Positions 52,647 through 60,845 of a stretch of 64,000 nt of DNA are shown piece by piece (position 1 is the first letter of the stretch; each line of letters opens with the position of its first letter). The stretch spans positions 1 through 64,000 of the forward strand of contig NZ_CANMNP010000015.1 in assembly GCF_947499295.1 (NCBI RefSeq), read 5' to 3'. The DNA is from an uncultured Roseibium sp. (GTDB lineage Bacteria > Pseudomonadota > Alphaproteobacteria > Rhizobiales > Stappiaceae). The notes below the pieces were generated by a model, which saw only the letters and a list, made by a program, of their open reading frames with translations, ran no database searches and was not told where the DNA came from. The position numbers and the translations under genes are program-made.

Positions 52647-53954
52647 CTAGAGGCCGGGAAGCCAAAGTGCGAGCTCGGGAAACGCGACGAGAAGAACCAC
52701 GAGCAAAAGTGAGCAACCGATAAACGGGAAGGCGGATGTATAAATCGTGCGCATGGTCGTTCCAGGCGGCGCAACACCTTTCATGACAAACAGCAATAGC
52801 CCGAAGGGAGGTGTCGTAAAGCTGATCTCAAGCGCCAGCAACATGATCAGGCCAAACCATATCGGATCAAAGCCAAGGTTCATGGCCAGAGGAAAGAAGA
52901 TCGGGACAGTCAAAAGCATGATGGAAATCTGTTCCATGAACATGCCCAGTAGCAGCAACACAGCAAACATGACCATCAGCATGGCAATCGGTGCCAACTC
53001 AAAGGAAATTGCCCAATTCACCAGACCGCGCGATGCTCCGGAAAAAGCAAGAAGCTGGCTGAATGTCGCAGACCCGAAAACGATAAGGTAAGCCATCAGC
53101 GTGACCTTCAAGGCACCCGTAACGGACTTACGCATCGCGTCCCATGTGAGGCACCTGAACACTGCGGCAAGGATGATCACACCGAGAGCGCCGAAGGCAG
53201 CCGCTTCGGAAGGGGTCACGAACCCGTTGATCATCAAGATGATGATGATGACCATAACGCCCACCATCGGGACGACTTCGCGCAGCAGCAGGGTGACCTT
53301 GCTTATGAAAGACAAGGGTTCAACGTCGTACGCGGGGGCTGCATTCGGATCCAGTCGCGTTTGAAGCCAGATCGTCCCGATATAGAAAACCGCCAGAATC
53401 AAACCAGGAATGACCCCGGCGATCAGCAATGCCCCGACATCAATTTGCGCCAGCGTGGCCAGCAGGACAGCGAGTGCGGAGGGCGGGATGATAATTGCAA
53501 GTCCACCGGTGCCAAGGATCGGACCGATGCTCATGTGAGGCTTGTATCCGCGCCTGTTCATCTCCGGCACCATGAGTGAGCCGAGCAGAGCAGTGGAGCC
53601 CATCGATGATCCCGACAATGTCGAGAAAGCTGTCCCTCCCAGGACTGTGACATAGCTTAGCCGGCCGGACAGGCGGCCCAGCAACCTGTCGATCGCATTG
53701 AACATCCGCCCGCCAAGACCTGTATGAAAAAAGATCTCTCCCATCAGCAGAAACAAAGGAATTGGAACGAGGGCAAACTTCGTCAGCGAGCCGAGGCCAT
53801 TGTTGAGCAGCTGTCCAATACCGCGTTCACCACCCATGAATACCCACGCGCCAATGATGTTCGCAGCAAGAAACGCCAACGCTACTGGCATACCCATGGC
53901 CATGAGAAATACGATTACCCCAATCAACAGGGCCAGTGCTTCGTACCATTCCAT
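52647..53954 (-). CDS. TRAP transporter, large permease (DctM)
   Basis: A 435-residue membrane protein with about twelve helices, the main translocation subunit of a TRAP uptake system. Blocks such as VALAFLAANIIGAWVF near residue 25 and GSSMGSTALLGSLMVPEM near 115 are typical of DctM. It is last in the dctP-dctQ-dctM unit and starts 1 nt into the dctQ stop (TAATG). Confidence 0.92.
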   Translation of the reverse strand: MEWYEALALLIGVIVFLMAMGMPVALAFLAANIIGAWVFMGGERGIGQLLNNGLGSLTKFALVPIPLFLLMGEIFFHTGLGGRMFNAIDRLLGRLSGRLSYVTVLGGTAFSTLSGSSMGSTALLGSLMVPEMNRRGYKPHMSIGPILGTGGLAIIIPPSALAVLLATLAQIDVGALLIAGVIPGLILAVFYIGTIWLQTRLDPNAAPAYDVEPLSFISKVTLLLREVVPMVGVMVIIIILMINGFVTPSEAAAFGALGVIILAAVFRCLTWDAMRKSVTGALKVTLMAYLIVFGSATFSQLLAFSGASRGLVNWAISFELAPIAMLMVMFAVLLLLGMFMEQISIMLLTVPIFFPLAMNLGFDPIWFGLIMLLALEISFTTPPFGLLLFVMKGVAPPGTTMRTIYTSAFPFIGCSLLLVVLLVAFPELALWLPGL

Positions 53955-54460
53955 TATTCGTGGATCCCCGCTTCGCCGGTGTGCATGAGATCAGAGCCTG
54001 TGACAAAGCGGGAAAATTCAATTGCCATAAGTCCGAAGCTTACTGGGAATGCGACTGTCAGCAGCCAGCGTGGATAGTAGTAGGCACGGGTGTCGTAGTC
54101 GCCGCGTTCAATGTTTTTCAAAAACAGTTCCAGCCCTTTCCAGGCAAGAATAACGCAAACAACCACACAGGCGAACGCGACCAGACGGCTGACGATACGA
54201 CGGGCATTCTCAGGCAAGATGGAAGTCACGAGTTCAATGTGAACATGCCCCTTTTCACGCACCAGCCAGGGTGCACCGAGCATGGTCATATAGAGCAGCC
54301 CATATTCGGAAGACGTGAAAAGCCAGGCGAATGGTTGAAGGCCAAGGTTGCGCATGAGAACCGAAATCACGACCGATACCATCAGCCAAACAAGCGTCGC
54401 TCCGGCGACAAATGCCATGGCATCGATCAACAACCTGTAGGACCTGAAAAAACCGCTCAT
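53954..54460 (-). CDS. TRAP transporter, small permease (DctQ)
   Basis: A 168-residue membrane protein with four helices, the small TRAP subunit. ATG 54460 is used, as AGG lies upstream; a TTG at 54466 would add two residues. Length and topology are normal. It couples the binding protein to DctM. Confidence 0.9.
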   Translation of the reverse strand: MSGFFRSYRLLIDAMAFVAGATLVWLMVSVVISVLMRNLGLQPFAWLFTSSEYGLLYMTMLGAPWLVREKGHVHIELVTSILPENARRIVSRLVAFACVVVCVILAWKGLELFLKNIERGDYDTRAYYYPRWLLTVAFPVSFGLMAIEFSRFVTGSDLMHTGEAGIHE

Positions 54461-54485
54461 AAACAATACCTGGATGCCAGATGAT

Positions 54486-54509
54486 CAGGCCCGCTGGGAA
54501 GCGGGCCTG
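54486..54509 (-). other. Intercistronic hairpin between dctP and dctQ
   Basis: CAGGCCCGCT and AGCGGGCCTG form a perfect 10-bp stem with a GGGA loop, 8 nt past the dctP stop. No U-run follows, so it is more likely an mRNA-protecting or attenuating element than a full terminator, as in the aap and sugar operons. Confidence 0.65.
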
Positions 54510-54517
54510 TGGTTCAC

Positions 54518-55531
54518 TTATTTGGCTGAATTCAGATCGTAGAATAGTTCGATCAGCCGGTCATAGTTTCCGGTGCCACCAGGCTGTTCAGCCATGAGAC
54601 CCTTCATCCGCTCCCAGGTCTTTTCGCGCGCGGCGGCGAGATAGTTGGCTTTGGCTTCTCCTTCCAGGGAGATGGCTGTCATGCCCGCAGCGTCGAGCGC
54701 AGCAAAGTCTTCGTCGCGTTTGGCACGAAGGGCTTCAACGCTATCCTTTTCGTGCTGGATGGCGACGTCCTGAAGGATCTTCTTTGACTCGTCGGAAAGG
54801 GAGTTCCACTTCTCAAGATTGACGATGACGCCAAGGTCTGTGGAGAAGAAGCAAGGCTCGATGCGATAGTTCAAGAATTCATTCCATTTCAGATCGATGA
54901 GACCGATCTGGGTCCACCCGGTCGCATCGACAACGCCGCGTTGAAGGGCGGAATAGACTTCACCAGTTGGCAGATCGATAACCTGAGCGCCAAGGTAGTT
55001 GGTAAAGAACGCATTGTAGACGTTGTTGCCGCGAAGCTTCAGGCCTTCAACCTCAAGGTTGCCGTCCTTGTCAAAGGTTGGTTCGTCGCGTGTCCAAAGA
55101 TTGTAGCAGACCCCGCTGTCGAACCAGCCCAGATACTTGAGTCCCATCTTTTCCTGGTGGATCTGATCGATAAGCTCAATACCGCCGTTTTCACGGGTCT
55201 CGACTGCGGTCAGGTTGGACGCGACCATGGCATCTTTTTCGGGAAGTGCGCCGCCATAAAACGAACCAGGCGTATAGACCATGTCGACAATGCCGTCGCG
55301 AACCGCGTCAGGCTGCTGGAACATACCGATGGCCTCTGGGCCCCCACGGACTTCAATTTGCACCACACCCTTTCCGGCTTCGTTCACTTTGTCGACGAAG
55401 GACAGGAAGCTTTTGGTGTAGATCAACGTTTCTGGAAATGCGTGTACTGCCGTGATTTTGTCTTCCGCCAGTGCTGAGGCAGAGAACAGAGCCGAGCCGG
55501 CGACAAGACCGGCAAGTATTAGTCTTTTCAT
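54518..55531 (-). CDS. TRAP transporter substrate-binding protein (DctP)
   Basis: A 337-residue exported binding protein. The signal peptide ends near SASALA (residue 22). The mature part begins ITAVHAFPETLIYTKSF and has the DctP block LPTGEVYSALQRGVVDATGW near residue 200. TRAP ligands are mostly carboxylates. Behind a LeuCD-like hydratase, a di- or tricarboxylate, or an imide-derived acid, is likely. A hairpin follows the stop. Confidence 0.92.
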   Translation of the reverse strand: MKRLILAGLVAGSALFSASALAEDKITAVHAFPETLIYTKSFLSFVDKVNEAGKGVVQIEVRGGPEAIGMFQQPDAVRDGIVDMVYTPGSFYGGALPEKDAMVASNLTAVETRENGGIELIDQIHQEKMGLKYLGWFDSGVCYNLWTRDEPTFDKDGNLEVEGLKLRGNNVYNAFFTNYLGAQVIDLPTGEVYSALQRGVVDATGWTQIGLIDLKWNEFLNYRIEPCFFSTDLGVIVNLEKWNSLSDESKKILQDVAIQHEKDSVEALRAKRDEDFAALDAAGMTAISLEGEAKANYLAAAREKTWERMKGLMAEQPGGTGNYDRLIELFYDLNSAK

Positions 55532-55615
55532 AGTCTCACTCCACTTTAGGGGCGGCTTTATGCCTTATCCCTCTGGTTCTCGGGCAATGCCCTGATGCTT
55601 AAGATTCTGGTTGGA

Positions 55616-56239
55616 TCAAGATCGTTGTCGATTTGCCGCGGGAAGGGCCCATGGCGCCGATTGCTCCAGATTTTTCTTGTGGTTTTTGATGTCTTCACCG
55701 TGCTGCATGGTCAGATCGATGTCATCCCAGCCATTGATCAGTTTTGTCCGCCATGTCGGGTCGAGTTCAAAAGCTATTGAGCAATCACCAATGCTGATGT
55801 GATTTTTCTCCAGACAAATCTGTGCGAGCATTGAAGTATCATCCAGTAAGCTGAGTAAGGTGATGTGGTCTTCTGGAGATATTTGCGCGGGAAGCATCCC
55901 GTTGTTGATTGCATTGCTGGAGAATATGTCACCAAAACTCGGGGCTAGTACCGCCCTGATGCCGGCATCAACCAAGGCGTAAACCGCAGCCTCGCGGGAG
56001 GATCCGCTGCCAAAATTGCGTCCGGTGACAAGTATGCTGGCGTTTCGAAAACGGTTCAGCGGGAAGTGCTTGTGTTCGTTCCCATCGGCATCCCGGCGAA
56101 GATCATGCAGCAGGAACTTTCCATAGCCCTCATCGCGAGGCGTTGACATGAACCTGGATGGGATCAACTGGTCCGTATCCACATTGTGAGCTGGCAAAGC
56201 AATCGCGTGGCCTTCATGTTGTGTCCACCCAAAAGTCAT
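55616..56239 (-). CDS. leuD: LeuD-family hydratase small subunit
   Basis: A 207-residue swivel-domain subunit of the aconitase superfamily. ATG 56239 overlaps the LeuC stop by 4 nt. Blocks visible are HNVDTDQLIPSRFM near residue 20 and ILVTGRNFGSGSSREAAVYAL near 75. Families of this kind include isopropylmalate isomerase and dimethylmaleate or maleate hydratase. Catabolic context (TRAP, GntR, hydantoinase, PEP-mutase family) and the lack of leuA or leuB nearby argue against leucine synthesis. The symbol marks homology only. Confidence 0.85.
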   Translation of the reverse strand: MTFGWTQHEGHAIALPAHNVDTDQLIPSRFMSTPRDEGYGKFLLHDLRRDADGNEHKHFPLNRFRNASILVTGRNFGSGSSREAAVYALVDAGIRAVLAPSFGDIFSSNAINNGMLPAQISPEDHITLLSLLDDTSMLAQICLEKNHISIGDCSIAFELDPTWRTKLINGWDDIDLTMQHGEDIKNHKKNLEQSAPWALPAANRQRS

Positions 56240-57642
56240 GCCAACCGCCCTTTCAAAAGTGGTCGAACGTCGGTGATTTCTCCTGTTACCGCTGCGGCGG
56301 CCACCATTGCAGGCGACATCAGGTGTGTCAGTGAACCTGGTCCCTGACGGCCTCGAAAATTGCGATTGGTGGACGAGGCACACCTTTTGCCAGGTTGGAC
56401 AAGGTCTCCGTTCATACCGACACACATCGAACATCCAGGTGAAGCCCATTCAAGCCCGGCGTCGATGAAAACCTTGTCCAGGCCTTCCTGTTCCGCTTGT
56501 GTTTTGACCTGTGCTGATCCTGGAGAAACGAGCCCCGGGACCTTGGCTTTTCGACCTGCGAGGACAGCAGCGGCAACGCGCAGATCCTCAATTCGTCCAT
56601 TGGTGCAAGAGCCAACAAATACCTGATCAATCGGCGTGCCTTCGATCGGGCGGCCTGCGGGCAGTTTCATGTATTCAAGCGCATCCTCGACCGACCTTGC
56701 CTTGCCGTTAACAAGTAACTTCGGATCCGGTATTGCCGCGGTCACCGGAATAGCCTGCTCGGGGCTGGTGCCCCAGGTGACCGTTGGTGCTATGTCACTG
56801 CCGTTCAACCGAACTTCTTGGTCAAAACGGGCGTCGTCATCGGTGCGGAGCCCGGTCCAGGCTTCCACGGCAGCTTCCCATTGTGAACCTGTCGGGGCGA
56901 AAGGCCGTCCTTTCAAGTAGTCGAATGTTGTCCGGTCTGGTGCGATCAAACCAAAGCGCGCGCCCCCTTCAATGGAGAGGTTGCACAAGGTCATGCGGCC
57001 TTCCATCGTCAGATTTCGGATGGCGCTGCCGCCATATTCGATCGCGTGACCACGTGCTCCGTCGGCACCAAGAGCAGCAATCCAGTTCAGAGCTATGTCT
57101 TTTGCGCTGACACCTGGACCGAGCTGACCATCAATCCATATGCGCATGACAGCCGGTTTCTTTTGCCAGATCGTTTGCGTTGCAAGCACGTGGGCGACTT
57201 CGGTGGCGCCGATGCCGAAGGCAAGTGCACCGAATGCTCCATGCGTGGACGTATGGCTATCTCCGCAATTGATCAGAAGGCCAGGCAGTGTCAGACCCTG
57301 TTCAGGCCCAACAACGTGCACGATGCCTTGACGCGGATCATCAAGGTCGAACAGTTTCAAATGGTGTTTGCTTGCGTTTTTCCTCAGAGTCTCAATCATG
57401 TAGCGGATCTGAGGGTTCGAAATCCGTTCGCGATGACGTGTAGGCGCATAGTGATCTACAACAGCAAATGTCAGATCCGGTTCGGCGACGGCAATCTCGC
57501 GATCCGCAAGCTTGCCAAAGGCATGATGAGATCCTTCGTGAACCAGGTGACGGTCGACCCACAGGAGCGAAGCACCGTCATCTCGCAGCACGATTTCATG
57601 CGCGGCCCAAAGCTTGTCGAGAAGCGTGCGCCCAGATGTCAT
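56236..57642 (-). CDS. leuC: LeuC-family hydratase large subunit ([4Fe-4S])
   Basis: A 468-residue iron-sulfur subunit. The three cluster Cys are in VFVGSCTNGRIEDLR near residue 340 and SPGCSMCVGMNGDL near 405. NCGDSHTSTHGAFGALAFG near residue 127 is typical of the superfamily. It overlaps the GntR stop and the LeuD start by 4 nt each. With LeuD it should catalyse hydration or isomerisation of a maleate-like substrate. The exact substrate is open, and a second isopropylmalate isomerase remains possible. Confidence 0.87.
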   Translation of the reverse strand: MTSGRTLLDKLWAAHEIVLRDDGASLLWVDRHLVHEGSHHAFGKLADREIAVAEPDLTFAVVDHYAPTRHRERISNPQIRYMIETLRKNASKHHLKLFDLDDPRQGIVHVVGPEQGLTLPGLLINCGDSHTSTHGAFGALAFGIGATEVAHVLATQTIWQKKPAVMRIWIDGQLGPGVSAKDIALNWIAALGADGARGHAIEYGGSAIRNLTMEGRMTLCNLSIEGGARFGLIAPDRTTFDYLKGRPFAPTGSQWEAAVEAWTGLRTDDDARFDQEVRLNGSDIAPTVTWGTSPEQAIPVTAAIPDPKLLVNGKARSVEDALEYMKLPAGRPIEGTPIDQVFVGSCTNGRIEDLRVAAAVLAGRKAKVPGLVSPGSAQVKTQAEQEGLDKVFIDAGLEWASPGCSMCVGMNGDLVQPGKRCASSTNRNFRGRQGPGSLTHLMSPAMVAAAAVTGEITDVRPLLKGRLA

Positions 57643-58442
57643 GGCTGCTCACCGGAAGGTTTGCCGATTGCCGGCTCCCAATGGCGCGCACTTTCCTCTC
57701 CGACACGCGTGAGAGGCATTTCAAGCCGAAACATATCAGGGCGATAAAGACCTGAAAGAAATTCAACTCCATTGTCATTTACATCGCGCACGACGCGTCG
57801 AAGCGAAAGCAAAGCAGACCCAACTGCTATGCCCAGCGCTTCGGCGACTTCAGGCCCGGCCAAAGTTGCGGAAACAGATTGGTGTGCATCCTTGATATGG
57901 ACACCGCTTAGCTCAAGAAGTTTGAAGAGGGGCGTTGTTGCGAGATCGTTTTCAGAATAGTTGCTTGCAATTGCGGCCGGTACATAGGTAGTCAGGTGTG
58001 AGAAGGGTATTTCATCAGCGCTCCGCACACGAGTTGCAATTTGAACCTGTTCCTTCGGATCCAGTCTGAGAGCAGTGGCAACGAATTCTGGTGCGGCGCC
58101 ATACGAAAAAGACAACAAACGCGCCGTTGTAGATTGTCCCATTTCGACGAGCTGGGGCATCAACGTTGCCAGGTTCATGGCCATCGGTTTTCCCGATTTG
58201 CCGGATGTGCTGACCGTCGTTCCGCTACCAGCGCGCCGGACGATCAGTTCGGCTGCGGCCAATGCATCAAGTGCTCTTCGAATTGTTACCCGTGAAACGG
58301 CATAAATCTGGGCTAGCTTTTGCTCAGGGGGCAGGTTTTCGCCATCTTCAAGGCGGCCGTCCGCGATTTGATCGCGCAGCGACAAATAGACCTGACGCGC
58401 TTTGGCTCCGTCGGGAAGCAGCGATTTTTCAGGTTTGTTCAC
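57639..58442 (-). CDS. GntR family regulator with UTRA domain
   Basis: A 267-residue HutC-type regulator. The winged helix (LPPEQKLAQIYAVSRVTIRR, about residues 41-60) is followed by a UTRA ligand domain. It is divergent from the tautomerase-hydantoinase operon and first of the LeuCD-TRAP operon. It probably controls both through repeats at 58503-58568. The ligand may be the pathway substrate. Confidence 0.88.
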   Translation of the reverse strand: MNKPEKSLLPDGAKARQVYLSLRDQIADGRLEDGENLPPEQKLAQIYAVSRVTIRRALDALAAAELIVRRAGSGTTVSTSGKSGKPMAMNLATLMPQLVEMGQSTTARLLSFSYGAAPEFVATALRLDPKEQVQIATRVRSADEIPFSHLTTYVPAAIASNYSENDLATTPLFKLLELSGVHIKDAHQSVSATLAGPEVAEALGIAVGSALLSLRRVVRDVNDNGVEFLSGLYRPDMFRLEMPLTRVGEESARHWEPAIGKPSGEQP

Positions 58443-58502
58443 GCCCTAAAGTCCTCCTTGCAACGCATTTAATGTGACAGCTGGTTTTAAAAAGATCAAG
58501 CT

Positions 58503-58568
58503 TCTGTACGTTCGGAGAGAAATTTTCTGTATTAACAAGAGAAAAAAATCTGTATTATAGATAGTACA
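58503..58568. promoter_or_regulatory. Operator region with TCTGTA repeats at 23-bp period
   Basis: TCTGTA occurs at 58503, 58526 and 58549, exactly 23 bp apart, about two helical turns. The last copy runs into an imperfect 18-bp palindrome TGTATTATAGATAGTACA (58551-58568), the kind bound by HutC-type GntR dimers. A possible promoter for the plus-strand operon is TTAACA (58532), 18 bp, TATAGA (58556), overlapping the palindrome. Same-face repeats would suit cooperative binding. Confidence 0.65.
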
Positions 58569-58587
58569 AATTAGTTGCGGAGGCAGT

Positions 58588-59154
58588 ATGCCAATTGTCG
58601 AGCTGCATGTCCTGGAAGGTTACGGTCCTGACGAAAAGCGTCGGTTGCACGAGGCATTGACCGACGCTGTTCGGCTCGTTGTTCCAGCCAATCCCGATGC
58701 CATCACCGTTATGATCCACGAATTGACCCCTGCGAACTATTCACGTGGCGGCAAACATCGAAAGGGTGCGCCTGCACTTGGTGATGCGGGGGAGATAGTG
58801 AGAGCGTTCCTTCAAGCAATGGAAGCCCGTGAAATTGAAACCGCCAGGGCGTTTCTGGCAGAACAATTTGCCATGTATTTCCCTGGTGCTCAGCCGATGT
58901 TTGACCTTGAAGCGCTGATAGAGTGGGCAAAGCAACGCTACCGTTTTGTCAAAAAAACTTATCTGGGCTTCGATGTAATGCAGAGTTCCGGACCTGAAGT
59001 CCTGGTCTATTGCCACGGGACGCTCTCTGGGGAATGGCTCGGCGGAACGTCGTTTGAAAGCATTCGTTTTATTGATCGGTTCGAGCTGGTGGATGGCAAA
59101 ATCTACCGCCAGGACGTTTGGAATGACATTGCTGAAGTGAAGGCAGGTTTATGA
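58588..59154 (+). CDS. Tautomerase-NTF2/SnoaL fusion protein
   Basis: A 188-residue two-domain protein. Residues 1-60 match the 4-oxalocrotonate tautomerase fold, with the catalytic Pro directly after Met (MPIVELHVLEG). Residues 70-185 resemble the NTF2/SnoaL cone fold (VRAFLQAMEAREIETARAFL, then GTSFESIRFIDRFELVDGK). GGAGG lies 5 nt before the ATG. The fusion hints at two consecutive steps on one unsaturated oxo-acid intermediate. It is first of the hydantoinase operon. Confidence 0.8.
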   Translation: MPIVELHVLEGYGPDEKRRLHEALTDAVRLVVPANPDAITVMIHELTPANYSRGGKHRKGAPALGDAGEIVRAFLQAMEAREIETARAFLAEQFAMYFPGAQPMFDLEALIEWAKQRYRFVKKTYLGFDVMQSSGPEVLVYCHGTLSGEWLGGTSFESIRFIDRFELVDGKIYRQDVWNDIAEVKAGL

Positions 59155-60845
59155 GTGAGATTGACCCCATCACCTTGTCGGTTCTGGCTGGGCGCATGGA
59201 ACAGATTGCTGACGAAATGGACGCAACGCTGTTCAGAGCGGCTTTCAACCCGATTATTGCCGAGGCACATGATGCAAGTCATGGCCTCTACCATTCCGTC
59301 ACTGGCGACACATTGGTTCAAGGAAAGTCGGGTTTGCCGATTTTTGTTGGTGTGATGTCCTTCGCAGTCAAGGCGGTCATCGAAAAAGCGGCCGATGAGG
59401 GGGACTTGCAGGACGGGGACATTTTCATCTTCAATGATGCGCATATCGGTGGAACACATCTGTCTGATATGCGTCTCGTCCGGCCGTATTTCCGGGACGG
59501 TGAGTTGTTTTGTTATCTAGCTTCGGTCGGCCACTGGCATGACGTCGGAGGTGCCGTGCCAGGCAACTACAACCCTGCGGCCACCGAGGTATTTCAAGAA
59601 GCCTTCGTGCTTCCTCCGGTTCGGTTTGCTCGTGCTGGTGTCGTCAACCAGGACATCATAGACATCCTTCTTCGCAATACCCGCCTACCTCAATCCGCAA
59701 TGGGCGATTTGAACGGCCAGCTCAGTGCGCTTGATCTCGGCATTAAACGCATGGATGAACTGATGGAAGAATATGGTGCCGAGACAGTTGGTTCGGCGCT
59801 TGATGCCCTGGGTCATCGCGCAGAAGCGCTCATGCGGTCTGAATTGAAGGAGTTACCAAACGGGTGCTGGGAAGCTGAAGACTATCTCGACAATGATGGC
59901 ATTACGGATGAGCCGCTGGCTATTCGTGTTGCGCTTCAGATCAGCGACGACAGAATGACGCTCGATTTCACTGGTTCAGCGGACAAGTGCGCGGGACCGG
60001 TGAACATTGCGTTGCCAACCACTGTTGCGACTGCCTATGTCGCGATCAAGCATATTTTTCCAGAACTGCCGGCAAACGCAGGGGTGATGCGGCCCATCGA
60101 CGTGATCGTTCCAGAAGGGTCGCTGCTTTCAGCCGAGTTCCCCAGCCCGACGGGTGGATATACCGAAACAATTCTGAGAATGATTGATGTCATTTTCTCG
60201 GCCTTTGCAAAGGCTGCGCCGGACCGTGTTGTCGCTAATGCCTATGGCACTATCAATGCCCTGTCGATCGCCGGAAAGAGAAGCAATGGACAGCCTTGGG
60301 TCATGTTCAGCTTTTACGGAGGGGGACATGGCGGGTCGCCGGAGGGTGATGGTCTCAATCATGGCAATGCACCAATTTCGACCGCGACCATCCCACCGAT
60401 GGAAATCCTTGAAGCCGCTTACCCGGTGATGTTTCGAAAGTGGGCACTGCGACCGGACAGCTCCGGGGCTGGCAAACACAGAGGTGGTATGGGGGCTGTC
60501 TATGAGATCGAAGTCCTGGAAGAAAACGGCGCAGAGGCTTTCCTGTTTGGCGAAAGGGGACGTTTTGCACCCAAAGGAATAGCCGATGGCCAAGACGCAG
60601 CATTGAATAGGTTTTCCTTCGAGCAGGATAAGGTTTGGGACACACCGCCTTTGGCATCCAAGATGCGTGGCATCAAATTGCGCCAGGGCCAGGGCGTTCG
60701 CCTGGAAACCCCGGGCGGTGGGGGTTACGGAAATGCCTCGGAGCGCGCTGCGGAAAATGTCGCCCGCGATGTTGCCCGTGGCCTTGTAAATGCAGAAGCA
60801 GCCGACCGCGTCTACGGAGTTGCCTGGCGGGAGATCTCCCTATGA
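59151..60845 (+). CDS. Hydantoinase B/oxoprolinase family subunit
   Basis: A 564-residue subunit of the ATP-dependent hydantoinase/oxoprolinase family. Family blocks are FRAAFNPIIAEAHDASHGLY near residue 30, FNDAHIGGTHLSDMRLV near 95, and SSGAGKHRGGMGAVYEIEVL near 440. It overlaps its neighbours by 4 nt on both sides, pointing to equal production with the A subunit. The enzyme opens cyclic amides such as hydantoins, oxoproline or imides. Confidence 0.92.
   Translation: MSEIDPITLSVLAGRMEQIADEMDATLFRAAFNPIIAEAHDASHGLYHSVTGDTLVQGKSGLPIFVGVMSFAVKAVIEKAADEGDLQDGDIFIFNDAHIGGTHLSDMRLVRPYFRDGELFCYLASVGHWHDVGGAVPGNYNPAATEVFQEAFVLPPVRFARAGVVNQDIIDILLRNTRLPQSAMGDLNGQLSALDLGIKRMDELMEEYGAETVGSALDALGHRAEALMRSELKELPNGCWEAEDYLDNDGITDEPLAIRVALQISDDRMTLDFTGSADKCAGPVNIALPTTVATAYVAIKHIFPELPANAGVMRPIDVIVPEGSLLSAEFPSPTGGYTETILRMIDVIFSAFAKAAPDRVVANAYGTINALSIAGKRSNGQPWVMFSFYGGGHGGSPEGDGLNHGNAPISTATIPPMEILEAAYPVMFRKWALRPDSSGAGKHRGGMGAVYEIEVLEENGAEAFLFGERGRFAPKGIADGQDAALNRFSFEQDKVWDTPPLASKMRGIKLRQGQGVRLETPGGGGYGNASERAAENVARDVARGLVNAEAADRVYGVAWREISL

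Noticed and set aside
55616-57642. LeuCD as leucine biosynthesis enzymes
   Set aside because: No leuA or leuB nearby. A GntR regulator and TRAP transporter share the operon, so a catabolic role fits better, though it is not proven.
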